From an uncultured Cellvibrionales bacterium (lineage in GTDB: Bacteria > Pseudomonadota > Gammaproteobacteria > Pseudomonadales > Dasaniaceae): a DNA stretch of 41,546 nucleotides. Made by a program: the position numbers and the translations under genes. The stretch lies in NCBI GenBank assembly GCA_913019905.1, contig CAJVZD010000041.1, positions 1-41,546 of the forward strand, given 5' to 3'. Positions 1-8,599 of the stretch are shown piece after piece. Every line of letters begins with the position of its first letter. The stretch's first letter is position 1. A model generated the notes under the pieces. That model saw only the letters and a list, made by a program, of their open reading frames with translations, had not been told where the DNA came from and did not search any database.

Positions 1-1032
1 TTCAATTTCATCTTGGGGTAATTTTCCGGCAATCAATAGTGTTGCGCGGCGCAGTAATTGACTATTTTGTGAAACCGTTAGCCCTTCAAATAAGTCTCCA
101 GCACCTGAACTGCCTGCTTCGCCAGTCAGTAGCGCCATCAAACCCGCCATGGCGTCATAGGCCGCGGACCCTGCAGTTGCCTGCACGCCCCCACCGTGCG
201 CAACACCTTGGATTTTCGAAAGTACATATTCACTCGCGTCGTCTTCCTCCTCTGCTAGCGCAGAAAACTGCTCAAAGTTGTACGCGTGATAATCAACGTC
301 GGTGCTTGGAACAAATACGATACGGGTATGCCCAGAAAGACCACCTTCGACGTGGCAACTAATACAGATAGACTGAACGACAGAATCAGACACGCTTTCT
401 GTAAAGTAATCCTGTACTGTCCGTCCGTCGGCAAGACCAAAGCTCGCTACAATGCCCAATGTCATGTCCACAGCAGTTTGTAAACTGCTGGCGGTTCCGT
501 CGACCGAGGCAACAAGCACAAAGGCTTGTTCTATTTGATCATCTGCGTAGAACGCACCCAGGAGGTCGACAGCAGCGGTAAAATTGACCGCGACTTCTAG
601 TTTATTGTTGACAATATCAGCGTCGCTGGTCCCAGTCTGAATTCCGTCGGCGACGTTGAGCGCGATACTAGCCAGAGTCGATTCACCGCTCTGCAAGCGA
701 TCCACATAGAATGCCAGGCCGTCCGGGTCGGCATCTCGTCCAAACAGTTGTTGGTAAATGTTATTGACGAGATCCTGGTCGCTAAGGTTGCCGAAGCGCT
801 CCGCATATTCCGCCGAATCTCCGAACGCATCGATAATAGCGGTTAGATTGCCGCTATTACTACTCAGTTGGTCCGCCCAAAAATCGATACCGGCCGGATC
901 GCCTGGACGACCATAATAGGCCACATAAATCTCTTGAACCTGAGCCGGGTAGTCCTGAGCAACGGCGGTGACGCAATCGCCCAGAACCAATATAAGGACT
1001 AACCAAAGTTTCACCCTACCCATCGCAATCAT
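1..1032 (-). CDS. Secreted DUF4214 / c-type heme / DUF1549-like protein, C-terminus cut by the window edge
   Basis: The frame is open for 344 codons and runs off the left edge, so only the N-terminal part is seen. It starts with a short basic stretch and a hydrophobic core (WLVLILVLG) ending in an AVA-Q cleavage site, so it is probably exported. Residues about 25-115 hold two DUF4214-type repeats (YYGRPGDPAGIDFW and LFGRDADPDGLAFY). A CISCH motif follows near residue 220, a CxxCH site for covalent heme c. The last visible residues (LLRRATLLIAGKLP) resemble the start of the DUF1549/PSCyt2 domain of planctomycete-type cytochrome proteins. Two in-frame ATGs exist, at 1032 and 1023; neither has a strong ribosome site, and the longer form is given. 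Function is unknown; a periplasmic or surface redox protein is inferred. Confidence 0.7.
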   Translation of the reverse strand, partial: MIAMGRVKLWLVLILVLGDCVTAVAQDYPAQVQEIYVAYYGRPGDPAGIDFWADQLSSNSGNLTAIIDAFGDSAEYAERFGNLSDQDLVNNIYQQLFGRDADPDGLAFYVDRLQSGESTLASIALNVADGIQTGTSDADIVNNKLEVAVNFTAAVDLLGAFYADDQIEQAFVLVASVDGTASSLQTAVDMTLGIVASFGLADGRTVQDYFTESVSDSVVQSICISCHVEGGLSGHTRIVFVPSTDVDYHAYNFEQFSALAEEEDDASEYVLSKIQGVAHGGGVQATAGSAAYDAMAGLMALLTGEAGSSGAGDLFEGLTVSQNSQLLRRATLLIAGKLPQDEIE

Positions 1033-1142
1033 CCGATCAACCCATCAAATACACGGCTTTAATCTATAGAGTATAAACCTCAATTCAAAACTTGAATGTT
1101 AATTCGTATTTTTTACCCAGTAGTTCACACATTTTCTCCAGA

Positions 1143-1162
1143 TCGGTATTTTTCAATACCGA
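1143..1162. repeat. Perfect 8-bp inverted repeat between two minus-strand genes
   Basis: Arms TCGGTATT and AATACCGA are separated by TTTC. It lies between the stop of the crotonase gene and the start of the DUF4214 gene. There is no T tract on either side, so it is not a standard terminator; it could be an operator or an RNA hairpin. Confidence 0.35.
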
Positions 1163-1225
1163 CTAACGGGGAAAATAGACAGGGTACTTGGGTATGGTGG
1201 ATCGAAAGTATCAAGCGCGAGCGAG

Positions 1226-1942
1226 TTAATGAAACTCGGCACTGTTGCGTAACATGTAGGCTGGCCCGTGAATTCCATTTATCGCTGCATTTTCCCCATA
1301 AATATGCTCTTTCATTCCACCGTACACTTTTCGATTTTCGCCAAGACGAGACAGTTCTTCCGCTTTTTGCAAGGCGGCAATCTTCAAAGAGTCCAGCTCT
1401 GCAATTTGCTGAACAATACCTGCTGCTAACGCATCGGGCCCAGTCCAACGTCGAGCGAGCTGGACCGTTTCAAAAAAAGCGTTCATGGGGATCTTATGCC
1501 TGAACAGAGCGAGTTCGGGATTCGGGATCACCATACCTAACTCCATTTCATTAGCACAGATAAAGCCGCGATCACTTCTCATCATTCGAACATCGTGACA
1601 CAAGGCATTCATGAAACCCGCCCCAAAGGCGTGTCCATTTATCGCACTTACCGTAGGCATTGGAAACGTTATAAGCCTGGCCATTAAAGTCATAAATTCG
1701 TCGCCAAAAACATCCCGGTCACCGCCGCGATGGTCACCCGTAGATACGCGCCAGTCAAGATCCAGACCGTTAGAATAAAACTTCTTATTAGCCGACGTGG
1801 TCAACAAAGCGGCGGGGCCTGTCGATGCCTCGACTTCATCAAGGGCTTTCGACATTGACCTGACAAAAGTAGTATTCCATCGGTTCTCATCATCATTCAT
1901 CGTCAACACGAAGACATTTCCTTCGCGAGTTAAATCAATCAT
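1226..1942 (-). CDS. Enoyl-CoA hydratase/isomerase family protein (delta-isomerase-like)
   Basis: A 238-residue crotonase-fold protein. The start at 1942 is chosen over one 48 bases upstream because GGAG sits 8 bases before this ATG. Oxyanion-hole motifs are visible at YSNGLDL (56-62) and GHAFGAGF (103-110). NEMELGM (131-137) places a glutamate (E134) where enoyl-CoA delta-isomerases of the ECI type carry their catalytic acid. The second glutamate needed for hydratase activity is not evident. In this family the reaction is moving a 3-double bond to position 2 so unsaturated fatty acids can enter beta-oxidation. It stands alone on the minus strand with no other beta-oxidation gene next to it; an acyl-CoA dehydrogenase lies about 16 kb away. 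The exact substrate is not known. Confidence 0.85.
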   Translation of the reverse strand: MIDLTREGNVFVLTMNDDENRWNTTFVRSMSKALDEVEASTGPAALLTTSANKKFYSNGLDLDWRVSTGDHRGGDRDVFGDEFMTLMARLITFPMPTVSAINGHAFGAGFMNALCHDVRMMRSDRGFICANEMELGMVIPNPELALFRHKIPMNAFFETVQLARRWTGPDALAAGIVQQIAELDSLKIAALQKAEELSRLGENRKVYGGMKEHIYGENAAINGIHGPAYMLRNSAEFH

Positions 1943-2186
1943 TAGCTTTCTCCAAATGTTTTTAAAAATATAGTTACTGAACACTGTCAAATTTGACCAA
2001 CTACTTTATCTGATGACATTGAACTAAGCGAGCGCAATGCATTTAATTGCGGGTGGTCCGCATCCGACTGGTTAACGGCAGCCTGTACCGGGCATTCATA
2101 ATTTCATCTAAGGCCGTCACATTTTGACCGAAAAAACGCGGTCATTGTCAGGAACGATCGATTAATAGAACCGTGTAAGCGCCATT

Positions 2187-5186
2187 TCATTGTGATCGGT
2201 CGACAAGCATTTCCTCTCGCGAAAAGACATGTCCATCTTTTACCGTCGCATGTACATTGAACAGATCGGTAATATTTGCCAAGGGGTCACCCTCTAACAC
2301 AACCATATCTGCGAGCTTGCCGCTTTCTAAGGTACCGAGGACATCTTCGACACCTAGCAGCTTAGCCGCATTGACCGTCGAGGTGCGTATCGCGTCATAG
2401 GGCGTTAATCCAGCATCAACAAACATGATTAATTCAAATATTTGAGCCAAGCCGTATGGAATGAACGGCGAGTCCGTGCCCGCCGTTAAATTGGCACCAC
2501 GATCGTGCAGGGATTTTATACTTTTAAGTACCGACTTATTCCTCGTGGGCTGTAGTTTGGCCCTTCGGCTTTGAATAATCTGAGCCAGTTGCTGTCGTTG
2601 CATTTCATCAAGAAACGTTTTAGAGCGAGCTTGATTGAGATACTCAGGATATCTTGAGGCGTAGACCGAATAGCCACTCATTAGGGTCGCGGTTGGCGTT
2701 ATCATAAGGCCCGAATCACTAATAATAGCCATGACGTCATCATAGCTTTTCGACAAGCTAGAAAATTTCGGTGAGTAACCGCGCCGACTGGTAGCCCCCA
2801 TATGTTCGACCGAGTCGACACCATTTTGAACCGCCGGTGATATCTCATGCCCAGTCACAGGAATACCTAATCGATGGCCAAACTGCACCAGTATTTGCTG
2901 AAATTCATCGGGCAAGCGAACGTAGGATTTTAACAAATCATATTTGAGTTCCTGTGCGCGCTCAAGCTCGTGCATTAACGCCTTTTCGTTGACTGCGCTG
3001 AATGATTGACCGTAATATACTCGCGCCCCTCCCGTTAACCATCCGGCGTAAAAAAGTCGGGGACCAATGGATTTTCCCGACTCCCAGGTCTCTTTTCGCA
3101 TCAACGATTTATAGGGATTACCGCCGGGGTCTCTGACACTCGTTATCCCGTAAGAAAGCCAGTTCCGACCCAGTCGCTCGCCAACTAGCTCCGACTGATG
3201 GCTGTGTGAAGCGATTAGTCCTGGCATCACAACCTTATCGGAAAAGTCGTAAACCCTGCCCTGCACCGGGTCTTGTCCATGGGGAACAATCTTCGTAATT
3301 TTATCGCCGCTGATAAACAGATCGACATTAGTTTTATATTTTTTTCCAACCCCATCAAACAATCGCCCGACATGCAGTGTTTTACTTTTCGCCAGCGACT
3401 TGGCCCAACGTAAGTTAATCTTATGTGAGTGTTTTTCACCGGTCTCCACATTACATGAATTAAAGTCCTTCCCTGAAAAGTAGTAAATAGCCGTCGAATC
3501 CCTGCCCCATCTTGGCATTTGTGCCGTTTCCCTACAGCGATTCTTCAATATTCCGGTGATACCGCCATCACTATTAATGCCGACCGTTCGAACCTCTCCT
3601 TCTGATATATACGCCATTTTCAGGCCGTTTGGAGATATAACCGGACCGCTCCCGTCTCGAGTGCTTAAACCGATATCGTTGGGTAGATCCATGAAATCTG
3701 ATGTGCTTGTTTTTAACCCGTACCTCTTTATTCCATGCAGCCCCTCCCGGAAACGCGAACTCGCTGGCTTTACATGGGCTAACAAAATATTTTCACCATC
3801 TGGTGACCATACGGGCCGCCCCGGCGTAAACAGCGATTTATCGACGGTATTTATCGAACCATTCTTAGTATCGACCGTTTTTAAGTTAACGCGCCCCCAA
3901 GTATTGGTAATAGAACGTGCCGACAGATAAGCGAGAGAATCACCTTTGGGAGACCAGGACACACGATATTCTCTCCCCGGATCACGGGTCAGCTGTCGCT
4001 CTGTGCCGGTTTCCATATTACGGATCCATATATCCATTTGCCCCTGTCGTTCGGCGACAAAGGCGATATGCGAGCCATCGGGAGACCAGGCGGGATCGAC
4101 CACGTGGCCTATTTCCTCACTCAGCTGTCTGGGATCTGACAGTGAGTGGTCTTGCAGCCACATGCCTCCCAACGCGGTATAGATCAAACGGTTGTCCTGT
4201 GGCGAAATATCCAAGCTTCCGATACCGAGGACTTGCTGGGAATGTGGGTTAGCAACCGCCATTGGCTTTCGAGGGTAACTGGTTTGGATGGAGGAAATAG
4301 TGGCTGTAAAATTAATAGTCTGCGGTATACCACCGACTGTTCCAAGATACTTTATTGCACCATCGCCCGTATAAAATACGCCATTATTGCGGGTCCACGA
4401 TGCTCTAAACGGAAACAGATCTCCTTTATCAAGCACAATAGGGTCTCGCTGGGTACTAAAATCAGTGATATCACCGGGTTCATTTTCCGCTGCTTCGACA
4501 TAGCGAAGTTCGATCGAGTTGCCACGATTCGCAATCAGTGAGAACCCATTGTTATTCGGGTTCCAACTAGGCCGATAAAAGACGGTGGTATCTGATTTGA
4601 AAAGTGTTACTTCCCGACCGCCATCATTGACTATCACTTCTGAATAACGGCCTTTGATTTCCCGAGTGTGTAGTAACCGCCTGCCATCAGACGACTTGTG
4701 GGGATGTGCGTCATCATCTGGGTGAAAAGTGAGCTGAGTCTCCTTTCCTGTGTCGAGACTGATTTCCCAAATATCATAATTGCCAGATCGATCGGAAGAA
4801 AAAACGATACTATCGCCGCTGGCATTCCAGGACGGTTCGCGATCATCATATTTTCCCGAAGTTATCTGCCTTAGGTTTTTACCATCCTCGTCAATGACCC
4901 AAATATGAAAATAATTCTCAAAAAAACCTTGAAAGGCTATCGTCTTACCGTCGGGCGCATAACTGGGTTCTCTTACCTCTGGCTGTTGACCCGACGTAAT
5001 CGGTACCGCTACGCCACCACTGCTAGGAAGAATCCACAAAATCCCTTGCAGGTCCAGAGCAATAGTTTTGCCAGAGGGCGACGCAGAAAGACCAAAATTG
5101 GTTCCTTCACTAAAAGTTATTTCTTTGGCATTGCCCGCTGTCGATAGAAGGGACATTGCAATGATAAGGAAAAATAAACACTTCAT
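2187..5186 (-). CDS. Secreted TolB-like beta-propeller fused to amidohydrolase
   Basis: The protein has 999 residues with a clear signal peptide (MKCLFFLIIAMSLLSTAGNA then KE), so it acts outside the cytoplasm. Residues about 25-600 contain repeated WD40-like/PD40 blades of the TolB type (for example APDGKTIAF, SPDGSHIAF, SPDGENILL). Residues about 620-990 form an amidohydrolase: H661 and H663 (HSH after PGLIA), H780 (GHE), H795 (EHM) and D905 (GTDS) match the metal-binding set, and the tail LESGKLADMVVLEGDPL is typical. The lysine that bridges two metals in binuclear members is not obvious. Substrates of such fusions are mostly unknown; imidazolonepropionase- or dipeptidase-like hydrolysis is possible. 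No ribosome site is visible and a short tandem repeat lies just before the ATG. Confidence 0.88.
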   Translation of the reverse strand: MKCLFFLIIAMSLLSTAGNAKEITFSEGTNFGLSASPSGKTIALDLQGILWILPSSGGVAVPITSGQQPEVREPSYAPDGKTIAFQGFFENYFHIWVIDEDGKNLRQITSGKYDDREPSWNASGDSIVFSSDRSGNYDIWEISLDTGKETQLTFHPDDDAHPHKSSDGRRLLHTREIKGRYSEVIVNDGGREVTLFKSDTTVFYRPSWNPNNNGFSLIANRGNSIELRYVEAAENEPGDITDFSTQRDPIVLDKGDLFPFRASWTRNNGVFYTGDGAIKYLGTVGGIPQTINFTATISSIQTSYPRKPMAVANPHSQQVLGIGSLDISPQDNRLIYTALGGMWLQDHSLSDPRQLSEEIGHVVDPAWSPDGSHIAFVAERQGQMDIWIRNMETGTERQLTRDPGREYRVSWSPKGDSLAYLSARSITNTWGRVNLKTVDTKNGSINTVDKSLFTPGRPVWSPDGENILLAHVKPASSRFREGLHGIKRYGLKTSTSDFMDLPNDIGLSTRDGSGPVISPNGLKMAYISEGEVRTVGINSDGGITGILKNRCRETAQMPRWGRDSTAIYYFSGKDFNSCNVETGEKHSHKINLRWAKSLAKSKTLHVGRLFDGVGKKYKTNVDLFISGDKITKIVPHGQDPVQGRVYDFSDKVVMPGLIASHSHQSELVGERLGRNWLSYGITSVRDPGGNPYKSLMRKETWESGKSIGPRLFYAGWLTGGARVYYGQSFSAVNEKALMHELERAQELKYDLLKSYVRLPDEFQQILVQFGHRLGIPVTGHEISPAVQNGVDSVEHMGATSRRGYSPKFSSLSKSYDDVMAIISDSGLMITPTATLMSGYSVYASRYPEYLNQARSKTFLDEMQRQQLAQIIQSRRAKLQPTRNKSVLKSIKSLHDRGANLTAGTDSPFIPYGLAQIFELIMFVDAGLTPYDAIRTSTVNAAKLLGVEDVLGTLESGKLADMVVLEGDPLANITDLFNVHATVKDGHVFSREEMLVDRSQ

Positions 5187-5190
5187 ATTA

Positions 5191-5256
5191 TTGGACTCAA
5201 CTTGGATTCAACTTGGATTCACCTTGGATTCACCTTGGATTCAACTTTGATTTATC
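5191..5256. repeat. Tandem repeat of an 11-bp unit upstream of the amidohydrolase start
   Basis: The plus-strand unit TTGGATTCAMC occurs five times in a row (5191-5245), the first copy with one change, followed by a degraded sixth (5246-5256). It begins four bases before the ATG of the minus-strand amidohydrolase gene, so it fills the leader and perhaps the core promoter. The period is close to one helical turn. Confidence 0.85.
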
Positions 5257-5570
5257 GTTAATTCAAAATGTCAGCTTATCTGTTAGACGCACTAATGGTG
5301 AAGCTTAATCATAAGAGAGAATAGGACTCAATAGAACCTCTATTAGATTGGAGAAATAGGAAGGGAGTTCACCCAAAGCGAATGTTGTCTAAAAGTGAGA
5401 GAAGTGAAGACTCCCTATTTCAAACAAGCTGATCGCGAACGACGACCGTCGATAAGTGTGTTTGGACCACAAAATAGACAACGTCAAAGACTTCGCTTAC
5501 AACGAGGATATCAAAAAGTTGTCGATGTTAAAGAGGTAGAGGGAGGCGTACCAAATTCAGAATAGCAAGA
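5257..5570. other. Gap without a recognisable gene
   Basis: This 314-bp stretch separates the response regulator end from the amidohydrolase leader. Only short open frames without start codons or ribosome sites are present, for example 5347-5565 on the plus strand. It may hold a decayed gene and the amidohydrolase promoter; nothing is recognised. Confidence 0.4.
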
Positions 5571-6485
5571 TCAGACCAAAAGAATGCTCTTGTACAAATT
5601 TAGGCTGTCCTTGATGTGTTTGTCCATTTGGGCGACAAAATGGCTTTTCAACGCGATACTTTGCCGACGTCCGTCGCTCGCCGCTGACTTTTTATCGAAA
5701 ACCATGTCATCGACCAATACTTGGATCCGGCTATTAATCGTGCTTTTTGCGCCGGGAGCGCTCACATATAAATCGGATACGTACAACGGTCGATTAGCGT
5801 AGTGAGCTTCTGAGACAGTCAGAATCAACCACCAACTGATCATTTCGCCATTCTGCGGTCGATGTAAATTACGGACCAGCTCAACAGCCTGCAGCGAGTT
5901 TTGTATGTAAGATAGCTTGTTTTCTTCCGAAAAAGCATCGTTTGACCGAGCTCCATTATCACCATCGACAATCGAAGCCATAGCTTTGCAAATGATCGAC
6001 ACATAAGAATCGACGTTTTCCGATAAAGATTGGTATTGATGAAAATCGTAATGGATATTTTTTGAGAGCGATTGCGCTATCGTGTCCATTTTACGTTTTA
6101 TGTAAATACTCTGTCTATTAGCACCCGCCAAAGAAGCATTAACATGTGCTCTCAATAGTGACATGTGGATAGGCTTTTCGAAACAGGCGTCAACCCCGTT
6201 GTTAAGATGCATAATCTTGTCGGTGTCAGTAACGTGGGCACTAAGAAAAATACACGGTATTAGGCTAATATCAGAATCGTCCGACCTGAGGATGCCAAGC
6301 ATCTGAGCCCCGTCCAATCCCGGCATTTTAATGTCTGATATAATTAAGTCGGGACGCACAGCCTTAATAGTTTTCAGGCCGCTTATTCCATCTTCTGCCT
6401 CGATGATTTCATGCTGATCCTGCTCCAAGCTTAACCGAATAACTTCTCTTATTTCGGGTTCGTCATCAATAACGATAATTTTCAA
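5571..6485 (-). CDS. Response regulator with receiver domain and MarR-like winged helix
   Basis: The protein has 304 residues. Residues 1-115 are a complete receiver: acidic pair D7/D8, phospho-acceptor D51 in LIISDIKMPG, S82 and K104 (EKP). A helical linker follows. The C-terminal part from about residue 215 has the layout of a MarR-type winged helix: a recognition-helix-like stretch (GAKSTINSRIQVLVDD), then SAASDGRRQSIALKSH, matching the DRR wing and the LT-type strand of MarR proteins. No histidine kinase lies beside it, so it is an orphan; the hybrid kinases at 25-36 kb are possible but distant partners. It probably controls transcription. The output-domain assignment rests on pattern resemblance only. 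Confidence 0.8.
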   Translation of the reverse strand: MKIIVIDDEPEIREVIRLSLEQDQHEIIEAEDGISGLKTIKAVRPDLIISDIKMPGLDGAQMLGILRSDDSDISLIPCIFLSAHVTDTDKIMHLNNGVDACFEKPIHMSLLRAHVNASLAGANRQSIYIKRKMDTIAQSLSKNIHYDFHQYQSLSENVDSYVSIICKAMASIVDGDNGARSNDAFSEENKLSYIQNSLQAVELVRNLHRPQNGEMISWWLILTVSEAHYANRPLYVSDLYVSAPGAKSTINSRIQVLVDDMVFDKKSAASDGRRQSIALKSHFVAQMDKHIKDSLNLYKSILLV

Positions 6486-7066
6486 ATTCTAACCTCTATG
6501 AAACGATCTCAACAAACTGCCAACGTAAGTAATAGCCGGTTTCATCCTTCTAAGTAGACAAATGTTTTAGTAGCGCCATGCTTTAATATACTAACGCTAT
6601 AATAAACTTATACTGGGTCCAAGGCATATAATTCGTAATTCTAACGCCTATACCGTTGTCTGCAAGTAGAAAAGAGTCTGAATCCGGGACTAATATCGAA
6701 GACGAGCAATATTGATTGTTTCGTTACATGACGCTACGCACTAATTACTTTTAGTTACAGGGTATTACATGTAATGCTCTGTGAAAGTAGACACTTTGAC
6801 TGCGATTTGAAGGATTTACACTTAAAACGGTAGCTAAAAGGTTGGCAATGATTCTGAAACAATACCTAAATTGACTCAATATTTGCTGCTGTCCATCAAA
6901 TCGATTTTTGGAGATAATCGCGCGGTGCATCTTTTTGGTGCAGTCATCGAAAGAAGTTAGAGCGCGTACGAAGTAAAAAGACTGCCGAACTGATTCGCCT
7001 AAAAATTCGATAATCACAGTTCAATCTGAATCCATGACAAGTTAATATAAATCTATCAGCTTATGC
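6486..7066. other. Gap of about 580 bp, probably regulatory; no convincing gene
   Basis: AT-rich DNA upstream of the response regulator and downstream of the GreA-like gene. A minus-strand frame at 6751-7017 (GTG start, 88 codons) has no ribosome site and no recognisable motif. A perfect 12-bp palindrome ATTACATGTAAT lies at 6764-6775. Confidence 0.4.
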
Positions 7067-7543
7067 CTACTGAATATTTGTAATGGAAAAATGGTGTGTA
7101 GAGGTTCCAACCGTTAACACAAAATCCTCATCGATGTGTTTTCCTAGCAGCAATTTCCCAAGCGGCGTTGCAGCTGTAACAACTTTGATCGCCAGAGGCT
7201 CTTCCGCAATGATAAGCCCCCCCGCTGCAGGCCCAAGAAAAATCCGTTGACGATCGCCCACGGGATCTTCGAGGTCAATGAGAGCTCCGAGCTCGATTGT
7301 AGATTCCGTCGTAAAAATAGGTGTTTGAAAATGTCGATAGAGAAGAATAGATCTTTGCAGTTCAACGATCCGCACGGATTGACCATGCGCTAAATAGGCT
7401 GCTTCGAGAGCCAGAGTCCCATACTTATTGTCGGCAACATTTTCGCTATGGGTCGCGCTAGAATGAGCTTCTTTACTCGCCGCTACGGCCGTTTCTAGCT
7501 CCCTCTCCAAGCGTTCTAAAATAATAGGAACAAGAAAGTACAT
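7067..7543 (-). CDS. GreA/GreB-family elongation factor-like protein
   Basis: A 158-residue protein. The N-terminal part is helical and contains the segment ENVADNKYGTLALEAAYLA followed by HGQSVRIVEL, which is characteristic of short GreA/GreB-related proteins of Gammaproteobacteria. The C-terminal half (about 80-150) resembles the FKBP-like Gre domain, including TPLGKLLLGK near residue 125. Gre factors bind the secondary channel of RNA polymerase and stimulate cleavage of backtracked RNA. This shorter family is not shown to do so, and the N-terminal coiled coil is shorter than in true GreA. It is divergent from the DnaQ-like exonuclease, with about 195 bp between the starts. Confidence 0.75.
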   Translation of the reverse strand: MYFLVPIILERLERELETAVAASKEAHSSATHSENVADNKYGTLALEAAYLAHGQSVRIVELQRSILLYRHFQTPIFTTESTIELGALIDLEDPVGDRQRIFLGPAAGGLIIAEEPLAIKVVTAATPLGKLLLGKHIDEDFVLTVGTSTHHFSITNIQ

Positions 7544-7738
7544 AGTAAATTGCCGACACGGTATGATAAAAGAACCATTATAAGGAATTGCTTAATTGCC
7601 TGACAATAATTATGAACAATATCCATGACCGTCAACGCCAGAAAGGCCCGCGGTCATGGTACACGTAGAGATTAGTTCGCATGCAACAATGACTCATCAA
7701 CAATCATTATCGTTTACAAAACAAAGAGAATAGACTTT

Positions 7739-8359
7739 ATGTCGATGGCCGATACACTTGTGGTTTTAGATTTTGAGACAACCGGACTGTCGCCCGATTT
7801 GGGCGATCGCGCGATAGAAATCGGCGCAGTGCGAATTGAGCGAGGAAATGTAGTCGATCAGTTCCAAAAACTAATGAACCCCGGCTGTTCAGTGAGCCCC
7901 TTTATCGAAGAGTACACGGGCATCAGCAATTTGATGCTAAAAGAGTCGGCCCCCAGTGACGAAGTCATGGCCGAGTTTGCCGAGTTCGTCGGTGACTCTA
8001 ATATGCTGGCTCACAATGCTTCTTTCGACAAACGTTTCCTCGACGCTGAATTAGAAAGAATATCGCTTAACTATACCGGTGAATTCCTGTGTTCATTATT
8101 AGCCTCTCGCAGGATTTTCCAGAATGCGCCCAACCACAAACTCGCGACACTGGTCGACTTCGTAAACATACCATCGGACGGTAGCTTTCATAGAGCGCTG
8201 TACGACTCGGTAATGACAGTACAGGTATGGAATGCGCTCCTGGCTACCATTCGCGATCAATATGGCGTCAACGACATCCCCTTCGCACTCATCCAACGAC
8301 TCAATAAAACACCCAAGAAATCGGTGCATCGATTTTTAACTAATGTCAGAGACCAATAG
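7739..8359 (+). CDS. DnaQ-like 3'-5' exonuclease (DEDDh family)
   Basis: A 206-residue exonuclease with the full DEDDh set: D11 and E13 (LDFETTG), D97 (AHNASFD), H151 and D156 (FHRALYD). This is the fold of the DNA polymerase III epsilon proofreading subunit and of RNase T, and it needs two metal ions. The polymerase alpha contact region of true DnaQ is not evident, so it is more likely a stand-alone nuclease. The start at 7739 has a purine-rich AAGAGA about ten bases upstream; ATG at 7745 is also possible. No partner gene follows in the same transcript with certainty. Confidence 0.88.
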   Translation: MSMADTLVVLDFETTGLSPDLGDRAIEIGAVRIERGNVVDQFQKLMNPGCSVSPFIEEYTGISNLMLKESAPSDEVMAEFAEFVGDSNMLAHNASFDKRFLDAELERISLNYTGEFLCSLLASRRIFQNAPNHKLATLVDFVNIPSDGSFHRALYDSVMTVQVWNALLATIRDQYGVNDIPFALIQRLNKTPKKSVHRFLTNVRDQ

Positions 8360-8376
8360 AAAAGCCGCTGAATAGA

Positions 8377-8565
8377 CTATTCTACGGTCATTAACGACTT
8401 TTTGGCATAATATTCATACGGTGCTTGGGAGATTTTAACACCCTTATCCGGAAATGAATTTGTGCATGTATTGCGTGGACCTTTACCGTCATGCCTGTAA
8501 CCGTTGTTGGGACGACAATAAATATCAGCAACCCTACAGTACTCATACGTTGATAAAGCCTTCTG
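8377..8565 (-). pseudogene. Possible gene remnant: cysteine-containing frame without a start codon
   Basis: On the minus strand a 62-codon frame ends at TAG (8377-8379) and is bounded upstream by TAA. It has no ATG, GTG or TTG except an internal ATG near its end. Its translation looks protein-like, with three cysteines and many Tyr, Asn, Gly and Lys (YCRVADIYCRPNNGY and GPRNTCTNSFPDKG), as in a small secreted domain. If the upstream TAA is read through, the frame joins an ATG at 8601. It may be the tail of a broken gene or chance; the family is not recognised. Confidence 0.25.
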
Positions 8566-8599
8566 TTACCGAACATTTATCAATGCTATATTGACCGCC

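Noticed and set aside
2125..2144. Inverted repeat TGACCG / CGGTCA after the amidohydrolase gene as a terminator
   Set aside because: The T-rich part lies in the loop, not after the stem, so it does not fit an intrinsic terminator.
5347..5565. A plus-strand open frame of about 72 codons in the gap left of the amidohydrolase leader
   Set aside because: No ATG, only a GTG without a ribosome site, and other frames in the same place look equally protein-like.
6751..7017. An 88-codon minus-strand frame in the gap between the response regulator and the GreA-like gene
   Set aside because: GTG start without a ribosome site, no motif or signal peptide, and composition like its non-coding surroundings.
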